Assembly (NCBI GenBank): GCA_005784505.1
Contig: VCAZ01000179.1
Coordinates: forward strand, 209,281 to 273,280
Source of the DNA: Bagarius yarrelli
Lineage: Eukaryota > Chordata > Actinopteri > Siluriformes > Sisoridae
Length of the DNA: 64,000 nucleotides
Reading direction: 5' to 3'
The first letter of the stretch is position 1. The number at the start of each line of letters is the position of its first letter. The notes under the pieces are model-generated. The model was not told the DNA's origin and ran no database searches. It worked only from the letters and a program-made list of their open reading frames with translations. The position numbers and the translations under genes were made by a program. This document shows positions 42,796 to 54,182 of the stretch, one piece after another.

Positions 42796-43500
42796 AGATG
42801 GTGCGAGAGGAACAAATGACAGGACAGTATTTCCCCCGCTAAACAAACAGTCGAACAACTTAAAACTACAACAAGGGTTGGAGAAAGTGAGTGAGAGTGA
42901 TTCAGGCTATTAGCCTAGATTTAATAGTTGCTATACACAAACGCTAACTAAACAGTGAGTTTGAAATGTTCTTAAAGTCTGTGTAAAGTTAATTCTGAGA
43001 TGTTGGAAATGCATTGCTGAAACATTTATTGAAGGCTGTAAACACTGTACTACTCACTTGTGATCAGGATTGTTTGGGGGCGGGGCTAAAATTATGACTC
43101 AATGACGAAACCAAGTCACTGTGAATGACCTCTTTGTGTAATAGAGCTTATTAGCATCAGTTGTTCTGCTTAATCGCGAGTTACTGTCATTACTGTTACA
43201 CTGATACAGCCTAACTAGCATGCTAGCTTCCTCACATAAATGCAGTGGTGTGCAGTCAGGGCCAGTAAGACCTTCGTTGCTGGTCTAAACTCTATCAGAA
43301 GCTGACCTACATTTACAATCTAAATTCTTTGAAATTGTATTAATTTATTTCCAACAGTTTATTCTCTTCATTTTGTAGTGTTTCTATTGCTGCACTGCTT
43401 CCAGTATGTGTATGTGGATGTTAGATTTTTTGTCTAATCAGGTTTTTTTCTCTGTGCTGCCATGTTAATCGTTATTCACTCTTACACGTTTACTCAGGTT
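42796..43500. other. No recognised feature
   Basis: A possible repeat start lies at 43247 (see 42043). Otherwise ordinary AT-rich DNA. Confidence 0.35.
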
Positions 43501-43945
43501 TGTTAATGGTGCCAAAGCTAGTCTTGCTGGACTACCCCAAGAGTTCAATTTTTACACAACAATACAGATACTTATTATTGCCCCTGAGGTACCAGTGACC
43601 AGTTTCCTGCCCCTTTCCTCGAATTCGAGGTGCTTTGAGGATGGACTGGGACTCTGCTCCACTAATCCAACGTTACAGTTTACATTGCATTTGATCATCA
43701 TTACTATAAGCTGTAATTAACAAACATGCGGTGTCACCCAGATGAGGATGGGTTCCGTCTTAAGTCTGGTTCCTCTTTTCCACTTTATCTCAGGAAGTGT
43801 TTTTCTTACCACAGTCGCCACCGGTTGCTTGTTAGGGACAAACTTACACTTTTTCATTGTTACTGCATTCTGTGTAAAACTGCTTTGAGACAATGTCTAT
43901 TGTCAAAAGCGCTAAACAAATACAATATTAGAATTGAATTTTAGC
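43501..43945 (-). repeat. Rpt-A, long copy
   Basis: On the plus strand: 'cagatgaggatgggttccgt', 'gtctggttcctcttttcca', 'cttaccacagtcgccaccgg', 'aaaactgctttgagacaatg' and 'aaaagcgctaaacaaataca'. This is the mirror of 312-560. The left boundary is approximate. Confidence 0.82.
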
Positions 43946-45961
43946 ATGACGGCTAATTGATGTATAGTTTATATAAAATTACCCATCTTTTATTTAAGGT
44001 GTAAAAAATCTCATCTGGAGGACAGGTGTGGTAATTTATTATGTCTAATAGCATGTTTAATAAGTGAGAGAAATCACAGCACTAGGACGTATGATTGACA
44101 AAGTGGTCTCTGTAGGAGGTACCAAGCCTAAACACATTTTCAAAAAAACTAATAAACATGTCTATCATTCCGCAATAAAACTTCTATATTCCAAAATTTC
44201 ACACGCATCGCCTTGTTATTTTCAATGCACTGTTTTTTAAGCTTTTTTTATTATCCTACAGGATACGAACACAATGTTTAAGAAAGGCAAAGTGCTTTTT
44301 TAAGAATCTTGACTTTGCTATTCAAGTTTAAACCAAGCGATTCGGCATGCGTGGTCGTGTTTAACAACAGACAAGATTGGCAGATTTCAAAGTGTGAAAA
44401 GAACACAAAGCTATTTTTTTCTGCCTCCATATTTTTATTAAAATTGTCAGCCTGCGCTTATTTCCATCCAAGCGTGTTCTAATATCCACCACAGTCCTTC
44501 TAACAAACCTTTGTCTCTGGCACCAAGTAAGGAAACGTCTTCACGGTTTATTGTGCTTCCACCCCACCCCCCTATTCTACTTGTCATCACTCCGATTGGC
44601 CAAGACGGCTATGACGCATTAATAGCGGCGACGGTAATTGACGCTAAATGTCACTCTATGCTGTTGAGGAGGCGGAAGAGTGGAAAAAAGATTGGCAGAG
44701 AAGATTCATGAATTAAATAGACAAAGCACACATCTTATTTCAGCTCCCTTAGGCATGCTGTCTCCGACCAGATGAATTGAATTTAGAACCAAGACCTTTA
44801 AAAAATGATAAGTGGGTGATTTATTGTGCTATGACATCCCAGTCATCAAAAAAAAGAATTGGGGGAGATTTTACAGGTGAGTCATGGCAAAAACAAGTGT
44901 TTTAAAAATAACATGCAAGATGGTTTTCCTCCTCCAGTAGTACATAAAACGTCAAGTCAATTATAATCCTTGTTTATATCATTAAAAAACTATTAAGAAA
45001 TATATTTTAATTCTCTATCATCACTTTTCAACTTTCTTGGTCAACTTGTTTTGTTATAATAACCCACATTGTAACATCATTAAGGTTTCTTTACTCTCCA
45101 TAGATTGAAAGCAGAATGTCTGGACTCCATAACAGCTTTTTTTGACCAAGAGGGGATGTGACTGACATGAAGAACAACCAATCACAGGGGGTTTTTTGTC
45201 AGCATCATAAAAATGTAAAGTTGAGGTTACTACAAAAAAACAGATCTGCGTACAAGCATAACCTTCACATCTTTTGGAAAATCCAGCATTTAGCTGATCC
45301 TCATAAGCGCTAAGTTGCTATGTTTCTAGTACCACGTGTTAATATCAGAAACTAGTGATGGAAACCACAACTTTTTTGTACAAAAATCAACTAATTCGAT
45401 TGAAACGCATTTGTCAAATAGATTCTGACATAGTCAATATTAAACCCACGTGACTATTTGTCTGTTTGAGCTCCATTATGCTTGACTCATTTTATTTACT
45501 GTTGGTTACTAGGGTTACCAATACCGTCGTCAGCTACTTAACAGCTTCCTTCTTCTATTAAAATTTTTCGTTTTGCTATAAAAACATTCTTTAAGTGTTA
45601 GAACTTAAAATTTGATTGTAATTCTAAAAACAGCTGATATTGAAGGCAGTCGGCATGTTCTATTTTATGACGTAATAGAGTGGATAAACTCCGCCTCCGC
45701 AGAAGATGATTAATTCCTGCATCGGCAGTCTTTGCATAATCTTATGTCGGCTCATATCATTAGGAAACAGTGGATTCACTTTATTTTTAAGGAAGTTTCA
45801 GAATGTGTCAGTTAACGCTTGGTTATTTTATGGCTAATTTGTTTTCAAACAAGGCGCATTTTGACGCATCCGAATCCGACTGTACAAAAGTGACTGACCG
45901 TTTTTATCAACATTATATGATTATTATTTGTGTGCAAAACTGTTAGCCAGTTATGGCAGTG
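43946..45961. other. Two kilobases without recognised repeats or genes
   Basis: The part at 44490-44720 is notably less AT-rich ('cgattggccaagacggctat', 'taatagcggcgacggtaatt') with an inverted CCAAT box. It is the best single-copy candidate here. The 66-codon frame across it has no domain. Confidence 0.35.
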
Positions 45962-46119
45962 GGAAAGAGGTGGCTTATGGTTAAGGTGTTGGACTACCAA
46001 CCCAAAGATTGTGGGTTCAATTCCCAGTGTCACCAAGCCACCACTGTTGGGTCCCTGAGTAAGGCCTTTAACCCCTCAAATGTAAGTCACTATGGATAAG
46101 GGCGTCTACCAAATACCAA
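45962..46119 (+). repeat. SINE-1, nearly full length
   Basis: Head 'gaggtggcttatggttaagg', B box 'gtgggttcaattccca', body 'agccaccactgttgggtccc' and tail 'tatggataagggcgtctacc'. Confidence 0.93.
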
Positions 46120-46623
46120 TGGATGCCAAAATACCTTTTCCAATGTCTTTTCAAACCATGCGTTCTGATGAGAGGGGACAAAAACAGGACAGAAAATAGA
46201 CTATTACTTCTAAATTCCACTTTTTTAATGTAAAAATTGATACTTGATAACATTAGTGAACTGAGGTAGTTCAGGCTTATTTTTTTGTTTGTTTGATCAC
46301 GGATTTGTCTGCATTAACAATGTATTCCTGTGTTAAAACCCTGCCATGTTGGTGATTTGTGTGGAAAAGACTACAGCTAGCTGCCTCTGGCCAAGTCATG
46401 ATAAAATAAACAAGAATAGCCATAATCTTCAATCCACCCGAATAATATTGTGTAAATCACAAGATGTGCTACAAAAACAGCTCTGAATCATCGACACAAC
46501 AAAATTTCTGATGGTGTGCTGTGGTATCTGATTTTCACATGTTAGCAACAGATCTTTAAAGTTTTGTAAATTGTACGTCGGGTTTCTAAAGATCTGGGCC
46601 CATATTCGCTGAACAATTTAATT
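46120..46623. other. No recognisable feature
   Basis: AT-rich. The start of the Tc1 fragment could lie a little further left than 46624. Confidence 0.4.
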
Positions 46624-46970
46624 TCATGGCATCACATACAGTATGTGTGCAAATAAAAGCAACTTTCCCAAGTTTGTCCAGAAACAACAATGACTGTGAA
46701 TTGCGCTGGTAGAGGCAGAGGGCATAATGTTTCCCTCTCCATTTTTGATGCTGGGGATGGTGTTTTTTGGGTCATAGGCAGCAATCTTCTTCCTCCTCCC
46801 AACATGGTGAGTTGAAATGATGCCAAAGAGCTTGATTTTGGTTTTCAAACTCCAGACTTACCTGTACATGTGCTTTTCTTGAGCAGCGGAACCTTGTGAG
46901 CGTGGCAGGATTATAGTCCTTTACAGCTTAGTGTGTTACCAATTGTTTTCTTGGTGACTATCAGTCTGTC
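46624..46970 (-). pseudogene. Tc1-like transposon, internal transposase piece
   Basis: The minus-strand frame reads KTKIKLFGIISTHHVGRRKKIAAYDPKNTIPSI, then NGEGNIMP. This is the family's TKIELFGxNSTxxVWRxxxxAYDPKNTIPTVKHGGGNIM segment that follows the first catalytic Asp. Upstream (46860-46960) 'acatgtgcttttcttgagca' and 'accaattgttttcttggtga' encode the preceding part in another frame. Neither terminal repeat is present. Confidence 0.85.
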
Positions 46971-46989
46971 TTTGCTTTAAAGGGTTAGT

Positions 46990-47290
46990 TGTTAGTAGTT
47001 GATAAAAAGAAATAATTTAAAGCCCACAAGAGGTGTAGTTCATTGCCAGGACAGAGGATTCTTGATGCATGTCTGCTTTGTACTTTGAGGGAAAGGGGGT
47101 CTATTCAAGCTTCGCAACACGTCTGAGCCCTGCAAATAATGGTACAGAGTGGAATGTAATATATCATCTTTACTATATGCCTGATGGTCATTGAGGCATC
47201 TATTACTAAGCAGCCATTCAATCATAGACTTTTTGATCAAGTGTTTTGAAAAGCTAATATATCCCCAGAACAACTAATATATCCCCAGAA
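46990..47290 (-). repeat. Inverted repeat IR-X, left arm
   Basis: Read inverted, it gives 'gctgcttagtaatagatgcc', 'catatagtaaagatgatata', 'ccactctgtaccattatttg' and 'gcagacatgcatcaagaatc', each matching the plus strand at 48325-48485. A 12-22-bp local duplication ('aactaatatatccccagaa') ends the arm. A 77-codon frame on this arm is broken by several stops in the other arm. Confidence 0.8.
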
Positions 47291-47299
47291 TGCATATAA

Positions 47300-47482
47300 C
47301 GCAGGTTGTCCAAACTCCTGGAGGGCCGGAGTTTAGCTCCAACTCTAATCAAGCACACCATAACCAACTAATCAAGATCTTGCTAGGTATACTCGAAACT
47401 CAGAGATAGGTGTGTTGAGCCAAGTTGGAGCTAAACTCTGCAGAACACCAACCCTCCAGGACCGAGTTTGGACACCACTGAT
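47300..47482. mobile_element. Short palindromic element, Angel-like
   Basis: The left arm 'gagggccggagtttagctcc' and right arm 'ggagctaaactctgcagaac' are near inverses, and 'gttgtccaaactcctgg' faces 'ccaggaccgagtttggac'. It is the clearest of the three copies (21161, 40545). Confidence 0.82.
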
Positions 47483-48244
47483 CTAACTAATCTTTTCTTC
47501 CATCTAAGGTTGGTTTTTCTATTGTTTTCTGGTGTTGCTTGTTTAGTTGGTTGATTAGGTTGTGTATTTATACCCTGTGTTTCAGTCTTTGCTTTGTATA
47601 ATCTTTGTTTCTAGGTTCTTGGTTTGTTAGTTGCTATAACCTTTTTTTTTGGTTCAGTTTGGTTTTCCAAAATCACTAATGCCTATTTTTGTAAATGACT
47701 TCATTTTAACTGTGTAAGATAACTAATTTGGCCTGTTTTGCTACTAGAAAATACAACAGGTAGAACAGTAGGTATAAAGAAAGGCTTTGTTTAATTTGTT
47801 TTTTTTGGACAAGTTAGTCACAATTTTAGTAATAGATGGTTTTCTGCCAGGGCACCAGTGGTGGGGGTGTGGATGGGGGTTATTATGACCCTATTACATT
47901 AGCTGGGAAGTGCTAAAAATACAACCCATGCTGTAGTTAGTACAGATGGCTCTCACCCGCCTGTACGTGTGTCTGAGAAAAATGGGTGATTACTAATAGG
48001 CAAGTGGCAACTCAACCTTATGTTTAGTTACAATAGTCCCTATTAGTGATCAGTGCCACACTAAAAGTAGATCCCAGCTGTGTACTATTTTTAAAGCACC
48101 ATGCAAATGAACAATTGCTTCATCACTGGGTCTGAACTTCATGGAATTGGAGGGTCAGTAAAAAGAAATCTTGGCATAACAGTGTAAACTCATTTCCTTC
48201 TTGATTAAAAGCAGCAGAAACCTTTGGATGGAGGAAAAGATTAG
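47483..48244. other. Loop between the IR-X arms, no recognised feature
   Basis: G-rich on the plus strand near 47850-47885 ('gtggtgggggtgtggatggg'). No frame or repeat is seen apart from the inverted arms flanking it. Confidence 0.4.
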
Positions 48245-48520
48245 TTAGATGCATGCTGAGGATATATATTGGTGCATAAATTCAGCCTTTCAAAACATTT
48301 GATCATAAATCCTAGGATTTGGTAGCTGCTTAGTAATGGATGCCTCATTGACCAGTAGGTTTATAGTAAATATGATATATCACATGCCACTCTGTACCAT
48401 TATTTTTATTTTTAGTTTCCCAAGCTTGATTGGACCCTTTTACCTCTAGGTACGAGCAGACATGCATCAACAACCCACTGTCCTGACAATAAACTTCACC
48501 TTTGGTGGACTTACTTTTGC
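48245..48520 (+). repeat. Inverted repeat IR-X, right arm
   Basis: The plus strand reads 'tagctgcttagtaatggatg', 'atagtaaatatgatatatca', 'cactctgtaccattattttt' and 'gcagacatgcatcaacaacc'. It is about 75-80% alike to the inverted left arm by eye. Similarity fades beyond about 48515. Confidence 0.8.
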
Positions 48521-49207
48521 ATCAAGCACTTGGGAACAACTTTCCATATTTAAGCTTGACAGGCTTTTATGTTAAGTCCAAGATCTAGTAAACTAGAATG
48601 AGGTGTACTTTTACATACGGTCCTTTAATTCACAGGAAACACAGTGACATCATTTTTGACACCCACACAGGACCCCTGGACTGTACTGTGGACTGTGTTG
48701 CTGGGCCCGAAGTAAAAATATAACCACATAGAGAAGACACAGAGAAAAGTTCATTTTTTAGCGGTTTAAACAGTATTTTTTTTTTCAAGGAAAGATATAA
48801 ACAGAAAATCAGCACATATGTTGGAGAAGCGAATTTTTTGCTGATGTAAAATAGTTGCCTGCCATTCATATCCAGGCATGGCCTAGTCCCAAGGATTTTG
48901 CAGGCATCAAATTTTGTGCGTAAAATTTCTTAGTTCAAATATTTTTATTGTGAATAAAATATTGGCTCATGTGCCACCCAGCAGTGTTCTGCAAGCAGGT
49001 TGTAATTTTCTCGTGACGTTAGCCGAGGTCACTGCGCGGTGTGACACTCCACTTTTAACTTTACAAAGCACAGAAAAGCTGCAGTAACCCCTGCCCGAAT
49101 TTTGAAGTATGTATACGATGCAAACTTTACAGTCTCATGAGGCCGCGGGAGAGATGACGCATCGTCATATGCGGAAAATGTGGCATTTTTCTGGAAAAAA
49201 ATGGTTC
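48521..49207. other. No assigned feature
   Basis: The segment 49010-49205 ('gtcactgcgcggtgtgacac', 'gagagatgacgcatcgtca') directly precedes repeat U1 and may belong to the same longer element. 4972-5170 has nothing similar upstream. Confidence 0.35.
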
Positions 49208-49390
49208 TTTGCACTTATTTAACATCATTAAACATTATCCAACTTTAAATTCACGCTGCTGTGAAGACATATATCATGTGACAACATCAACATGGTCAAT
49301 TTAGTTTGTCCAGATTCCATTTATGCGCAATTATACTATATAGAATCAAATTTTTTAATGGTCAGGAATCTCGATATTACTTAAATGTAA
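49208..49390 (+). repeat. Unclassified repeat U1, copy 2
   Basis: 'gcacttatttaacatcatta', 'aacattatccaactttaaat' and 'tatcatgtgacaacatcaac' parallel 4972-5115. The 3' part 'ctatatagaatcaaattttt' matches more weakly. Confidence 0.6.
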
Positions 49391-49449
49391 AACCAATAAA
49401 TTGATTAATACAATTAAAACATTATTGCTATTTGGCACATTCTTTATCA

Positions 49450-49530
49450 ACTGATCATTTAAGGGTTAAGGGCCTTGCTCAGGGGCCCAAAAGTGGCAGC
49501 ATGGGATTGAACCCATGCTCTTTCTTTAAG
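49450..49530 (-). repeat. SINE-1 body fragment
   Basis: 'gggttaagggccttgctcag', 'gggcccaaaagtggcagc' and 'atgggattgaacccatg' (B box). Head and tail are missing. Confidence 0.82.
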
Positions 49531-49685
49531 CAAGAAATGATCAATTAAATTGGCGCTCTTTCACCAGTAATATTACAGATAATTTCTGTCTTATTAATTG
49601 CCATTCACAGCCAATTCATCATGCTCTCATAGCCGTTTTTATATCTTTCTTACTTTTGTCTGATTAATGTCGTAGAGACATAGAA

Positions 49686-49686
<1 letters not shown>

Positions 49687-49727
<41 letters not shown>

Positions 49728-49733
49728 AGGGGG
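49687..49733. repeat. GA microsatellite
   Basis: (GA)n ending in GGGA/GG units. Confidence 0.95.
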
Positions 49734-50125
49734 GATTATTTCATATCTTTAACAGGAAATCCATATCTGGAGTTGGCCAAGTCGACCGAACTGTTGCCAT
49801 GGGTACCATTTCCAGCTGTTGACCGTTTGCAAGCCGGGCTTCAGCAAGCGCTCAGGGAAAACTAGAAGAACTCCATTATATAAGTGTAACTTTCTCTTCG
49901 CGCAGTCTTCTTTTTTACCTGTTTCTATGACGCAGGTGATTTGCAAAGTGCAAGGATAAGTTCATCTGTTATTCAGCAAACTCTGTGCTCTGCAGTTATC
50001 CTCTAAACTGCACCAGGTTTAGACTAGGTAACCGAGCAAAGTTCGGATTCGGTTTTTAGTGCCTATGTTTCGGTTTGACTTCTCTGCAGTTTATGCATGG
50101 TGCATGCATTCACTAATAACTTGTA
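49734..50125. other. No recognisable feature
   Basis: Balanced composition with no repeat. The 65-codon minus-strand frame at 49749 is unsupported. Confidence 0.35.
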
Positions 50126-50278
50126 GGGGAGGTGGTAGTGCAGTGGTTAAGGTGTTGGACTGCTAATTCGAGAACAGGGTTCGATTCCCAGCACCACTAA
50201 TATACCAGTGTTTGGCCCTCAACCCCCAATTGCAAGTCGCTCTAGATAAGGATGTCTGCCAAATACTGTAAATGTAAT
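50126..50278 (+). repeat. SINE-1, best preserved copy
   Basis: A-box-like 'ggtagtgcagtggttaaggt', intact B box 'gggttcgattccc', body 'gtgtttggccctcaaccccc' (internally shortened) and tail 'caagtcgctctagataagga' with 'gtctgccaaatactgtaaat'. This is the copy least changed from a tRNA-like promoter. Confidence 0.95.
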
Positions 50279-50552
50279 GCATTGAAAAGTATAATATGCA
50301 CATCATCTGCATTGCGCCATTAGAAGAAAATTATTCATTAATTATTTACCAATTTTCCAAATTAACCTCTTAAAAGTTACCGTTTTGCAGCACACATTTC
50401 TTTTACTTTCATTCTGTTTTTTGGTAGTTGACTGAGATTCTAAGTGAACACCAGCAGCCAAACACAGTTACCACGTCTGAAAAGCAGAATGTCATTAGTA
50501 AGTTACTCTTCCCACACCTGAGCATTAGTCTTTAGAGGCAAAGCCATTAGAC

Positions 50553-50555
<3 letters not shown>
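50279..50555. other. No recognisable feature
   Basis: AT-rich spacer. Confidence 0.4.
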
Positions 50556-50599
<44 letters not shown>

Positions 50600-50766
50600 T
50601 CGCTCTCTCTCTCTCTATTTCTCGCTCTCTGTCGCTCTCAATCTCTCTCGCTCTTTCACTCTCTCTCTCTCTCTCTCACTATCTAGCTCGCTCTCTCGTT
50701 CTCTCGCTCGCTCGCTCTCATGCCCTTTCGTTCTCTTGCCTCTCACCTGCTCGCTCACTCTCTGCT

Positions 50767-50804
<38 letters not shown>

Positions 50805-50885
50805 TCTCTCTCTCCTCTTTTCGCGCTCTTCTCTCTCTCTGTGCTTGGCGCTCTCTCTCTCTTCTTCTCTCTCTCTCTCTCTTTC
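50556..50885. repeat. CT microsatellite, 330 bp, compound
   Basis: (CT)n with interspersed CTCG and CTTT words ('tcgctcgctcgctctcat'). It explains the 67- and 86-codon Ser/Leu and Arg/Glu frames. Confidence 0.95.
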
Positions 50886-51117
50886 TAAACCATATGTTAG
50901 ATTTTCACAGGCACAGGATGTAAAATGAAAAGAACAGGGAAAAAAATTAAAAATGAAAGTTCTTTGCTGGTCAAACAACCCTAGTCAGTTTTAGTTGTTT
51001 TATTTTATTTTTTTATTTCACTTCCGGTAAGTCAAATCAAACTTCTGCCTCCACCCACTGACCACATCGAGTATTGCAATCACTTAAACTACAACAGACT
51101 GCACGGATGTGTATATA
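50886..51117. other. No recognisable feature
   Basis: Spacer ending in 'gtatata', which supplies the TA target for the Tc1-like element. Confidence 0.4.
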
Positions 51118-52535
51118 CAGATGCATCTCAATAAATTAGAATGTCGTGTAAAAGTTTATTTATTTCAATTATTAATTTAACTCACATTTTAACACACAGA
51201 CTGAAGCAGTTTAAGTCTTTGGTTCTTTCAATTGTGATGATTTTGGCTAACATTTAACAAAAACCCACCAATTCACTATCTCGATTAATTAGAATATGGT
51301 GACATGCCGATCAGTTAATCAACTCAAAACACTTGCAAAGGTTTCCTGAGCCTTTAAAATGGTCTCTCAGTTTGGTTCTCTAGACTACACAATCATGAGG
51401 AAGACTGCTGATCCGACAGTTCTGGACAATCATTGACACCCTTCACAAGGAGGGTAAGCCACAAAGATTCATTGCCAAAGAAGCTGGCTGTTCACAGAGT
51501 GCTGAATCCAAGCATGTTAACAGAAAGTTGAGTGGAAGAAAAAAGTGTGGAAGAAAAAGATGCACAACCAACCGAGAGAACCACAGCCTTGAGAGGCTTG
51601 TCAAGCAAAATCGATGCAACAATTTTGGTGAACTTCACAAGGAATGGACTGAAGCTGCGGTCAAGGCATCAAGAGCTACCACACACAGACGTCTCAAGGA
51701 ATTTGGCTACAGTTGTGGTATTCCTCATGTTCAGCCACTCCTAAACCATAGACAACGCCAGAGGTGTCTTACCTGGGCTAAGGAGAAGAACTGAACTGTT
51801 GCCCAGTGGTCCTCCAAAGTCCGCTTTTCAGATGAGAGCAAGTTTTGTATTTTATTTGGAAATCAAGGTCCTAGAGTCTGGAGGAAGGGTGGAGAAGCTC
51901 ATAGCCCAAGTTGCTTGAAGTCCAGTTTTAAGTTTCCACAGTCTGTGATAATTTGGGGTGCAATGTCATCTGCTGGTGCTGTGTTTTTTGAAAACCAAAG
52001 TTACTGCACCCATTTACCAAGACATTTTAGAGCACTTCATGCTTCCTTCTGCTGACCAGCTTTTTAAAGATGCTGATTTCATTTTCCAGCAGGATTTGAC
52101 ACTTGCCCACACTGCCAAAAGAACCAAAAGTTGGTTATGGTGTTGGTGTGCTTGATTGGCCAGCAAACTCACCACTCCTGAACCCGAGTTGGACTATGGA
52201 GTATCGTCAAGAGAAAAAATAAGAAACAAGAGACAAAAAAATGCAGATGAGCTGAAGGCCAGTGTCAAAAAAACCTGGACTTCCATACCACCATAGCAGT
52301 GTCACAGACTGATTACCTCTGTGCCATGCCAAATTGAGGCAGTAATTGAAGCAAAAGGAGCCCCTACCAAGTACCGAGTACATCTACAACAGATAAACAT
52401 ACTTTCCTGAAGGCCAACAATTCACTAAAAATGTTTTTTATTGGTCTTCTAAAGTATTCTAATTTATTAAGAGAGTGAATTTGTGAGTTTTTGTTTAATG
52501 TGAGCCAAAATTATTACAATTAAAATTTGTATTAT
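51118..52535 (+). pseudogene. Tc1-like transposon of the IR/DR type with dead transposase
   Basis: It starts next to a TA with 'cagatgcatctcaataaatt'. The left inverted repeat is ~180 bp and holds two direct repeats, 'ctcaataaattagaat' (about 51127) and 'ctcgattaattagaat' (about 51282). On the right only the inner one survives, inverted, at 52455-52470, and the outer end is lost. The transposase runs about 51370-52410: the GRKKCGRKRCTT basic stretch of the DNA-binding region, THRRLKEFGY, then after a stop at 51794 VRFSDESKF (first catalytic Asp), FQQDLTLAHTAK (second Asp), and near 52165 SPLLNPS, where the family has SPDLNPIE. The third acidic residue is lost. Several frameshifts follow. It cannot transpose by itself. 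Confidence 0.9.
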
Positions 52536-53640
52536 ATATATGTGTGTGTATGTAGTATTTTGTTGTTGGTTTGTTTATATTGGACTATTTTTTTTTATAT
52601 CTTTTTGTTTTTTTTAGTCAGCTTTTGAGTACTTTTGCTGGTTTTTTCGTTGCATTTTGTTCTAATCTTTTTTTTAGTCAGTGGTTGGTGGCATGTTGCT
52701 TTTTTTTTTTTTTTTTTTTTAGTAGTTTGTTTAACGATTTAAGTCATTGCGTGTATCTACTTTGTGTAATAAAGAATGACATTTACGTCGTTACATTTAC
52801 TTATCCCTTTTTTTGGTGAATTTTACTTTTAGAGTATATTTAATGGTGTGTTCTTTACTCTTAAGTACATTTTTAGTGAAAAAACTTTACTTTTACTTTT
52901 GCTACATTTGGCATCGCCCCCTGTTACTGTCAAACAGTAATATAAGATTTTTAAAATAATGTTATATGAATTGTTCGAAAGTCCGTTTAAACCCTATTAA
53001 TAATTATTTGGTCTCTATGGGCACATTGACCTTATTGTAAAACCACATTTCACACACTGTCCGAATGTTTTTGCTCATATGTGCTCACGTATAAAGACAA
53101 ATCTCCTGTGAATCTATAAACGAGCACGTTCCACGAACAAACCTTCATTCTAAACATCTGCACATTGTATATCCATTGTATTAAGATAAGGATTGTATTT
53201 TATTTTACTCCTACATAAATAATGTATTTATATAAACAGAAAATGTGCAAATAAAGTATAATTTTAAAGAAACTGCTCTTAAACGGTAGAAAATAAAGGC
53301 AGAGTTTAACTATTAGAAAAAAAGTGTGTTTGAGATTTGACTGTAAATGACAGGTGATGTGATGTTAATGTCCATCACAAGACTGAGACTAACTTTACTT
53401 TACTCTAACCTGTTTTATATACGCAGAACAGAGAGACTTTGGAGGCGACGGGACGTTAAAACTCACCAAGTAGTTTCAGTTCAGGATTTTTGCTTTGTGT
53501 CAATCAGATCAGAAGAAACTAGTAACTAATTACTTTTTTTACTCTTACTTAAGTAACTATTTAGATTGTTACTTTTTGTTAGTTTCGCCAGAAGTACCAT
53601 AAGGTTTTGGCTACTCTACCCACCTCTGGCGTTTATATAA
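52536..53640. mobile_element. T-rich region with a MITE-like end
   Basis: A T-rich stretch with an 18-T run (52700-52720) is followed at 52795-52910 by 'ttacttttacttttgctaca'-like words. The same words recur at 53530-53575, ending in 'ctactctacccacctctgg' at 53612-53631. This wording marks the terminus of a common fish non-autonomous DNA element. Its other end was not found, so the limits are uncertain. Confidence 0.45.
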
Positions 53641-53929
53641 TACCAGTCACTATGTACACCCTTGCATTTTATTAGTCGTGCTTGCGAAGCAAAGCATACT
53701 ATTACTGTCAATCCCATAATAATCATAATCAACCCCTAAAATAGGCAGTCACAAAATTTCAACAACAATTATAGTTATTATTCGGTTCACCACCCATGAA
53801 CATGAAGACAGCCTTCATCACTCAGATCCCTTATGAATAAAAACACACAGACATTTAAAAGGCACCAAAATATTCAGTTGTTACAAATATACAAACAAAA
53901 GAGAGGACAGGGGACACAGGACACAATGA
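53641..53929. other. Possible repeat wording, otherwise featureless
   Basis: 'gtgcttgcgaagcaaagcat' at about 53678 is a small palindrome-like motif that I associate with repeated fish DNA. No second copy occurs here. Confidence 0.3.
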
Positions 53930-54182
53930 TGGGCAGTGGTGGCTTAAATAGTTAAGGCACTTAGTTGTTGATTGGAAGACCAGGAAGATCTGAGTTCAGG
54001 CCCCACCAATGTCAGCCTTCCACTGTTGGCTCCTTGAGAAAGACTCGTAACCCTTCCTGCTTCAGGGGGCGCTGTATCCTAGCTGATTTTGGGCTCTGAT
54101 CCCAAGTTTCTAAGATGGGATATGCAAAGAAACAAATTTCACTGTGCTGTAGAGTCAATGTGACCAATAAAGACATGTTGCT
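53930..54182 (+). repeat. SINE-4, full length
   Basis: Head 'gcagtggtggcttaaatagt', B-box region 'ctgagttcaggcccca', body 'ttccactgttggctccttga', 'ggggcgctgtatcctagctg' and tail 'aagaaacaaatttcactgtg' with 'gtgaccaataaagac'. It is the best copy of this family in the window. Confidence 0.9.

Noticed and set aside
47040..47273. 77-codon frame on the IR-X left arm as part of a transposase
   Set aside because: The corresponding frame in the right arm has several stops, and differences fall at all codon positions, so there is no sign of coding constraint.
50126..50278. tRNA gene suggested by intact A-box and B-box motifs
   Set aside because: The sequence continues into the SINE-1 body and tail shared with dozens of copies, and no cloverleaf with an acceptor stem can be drawn.
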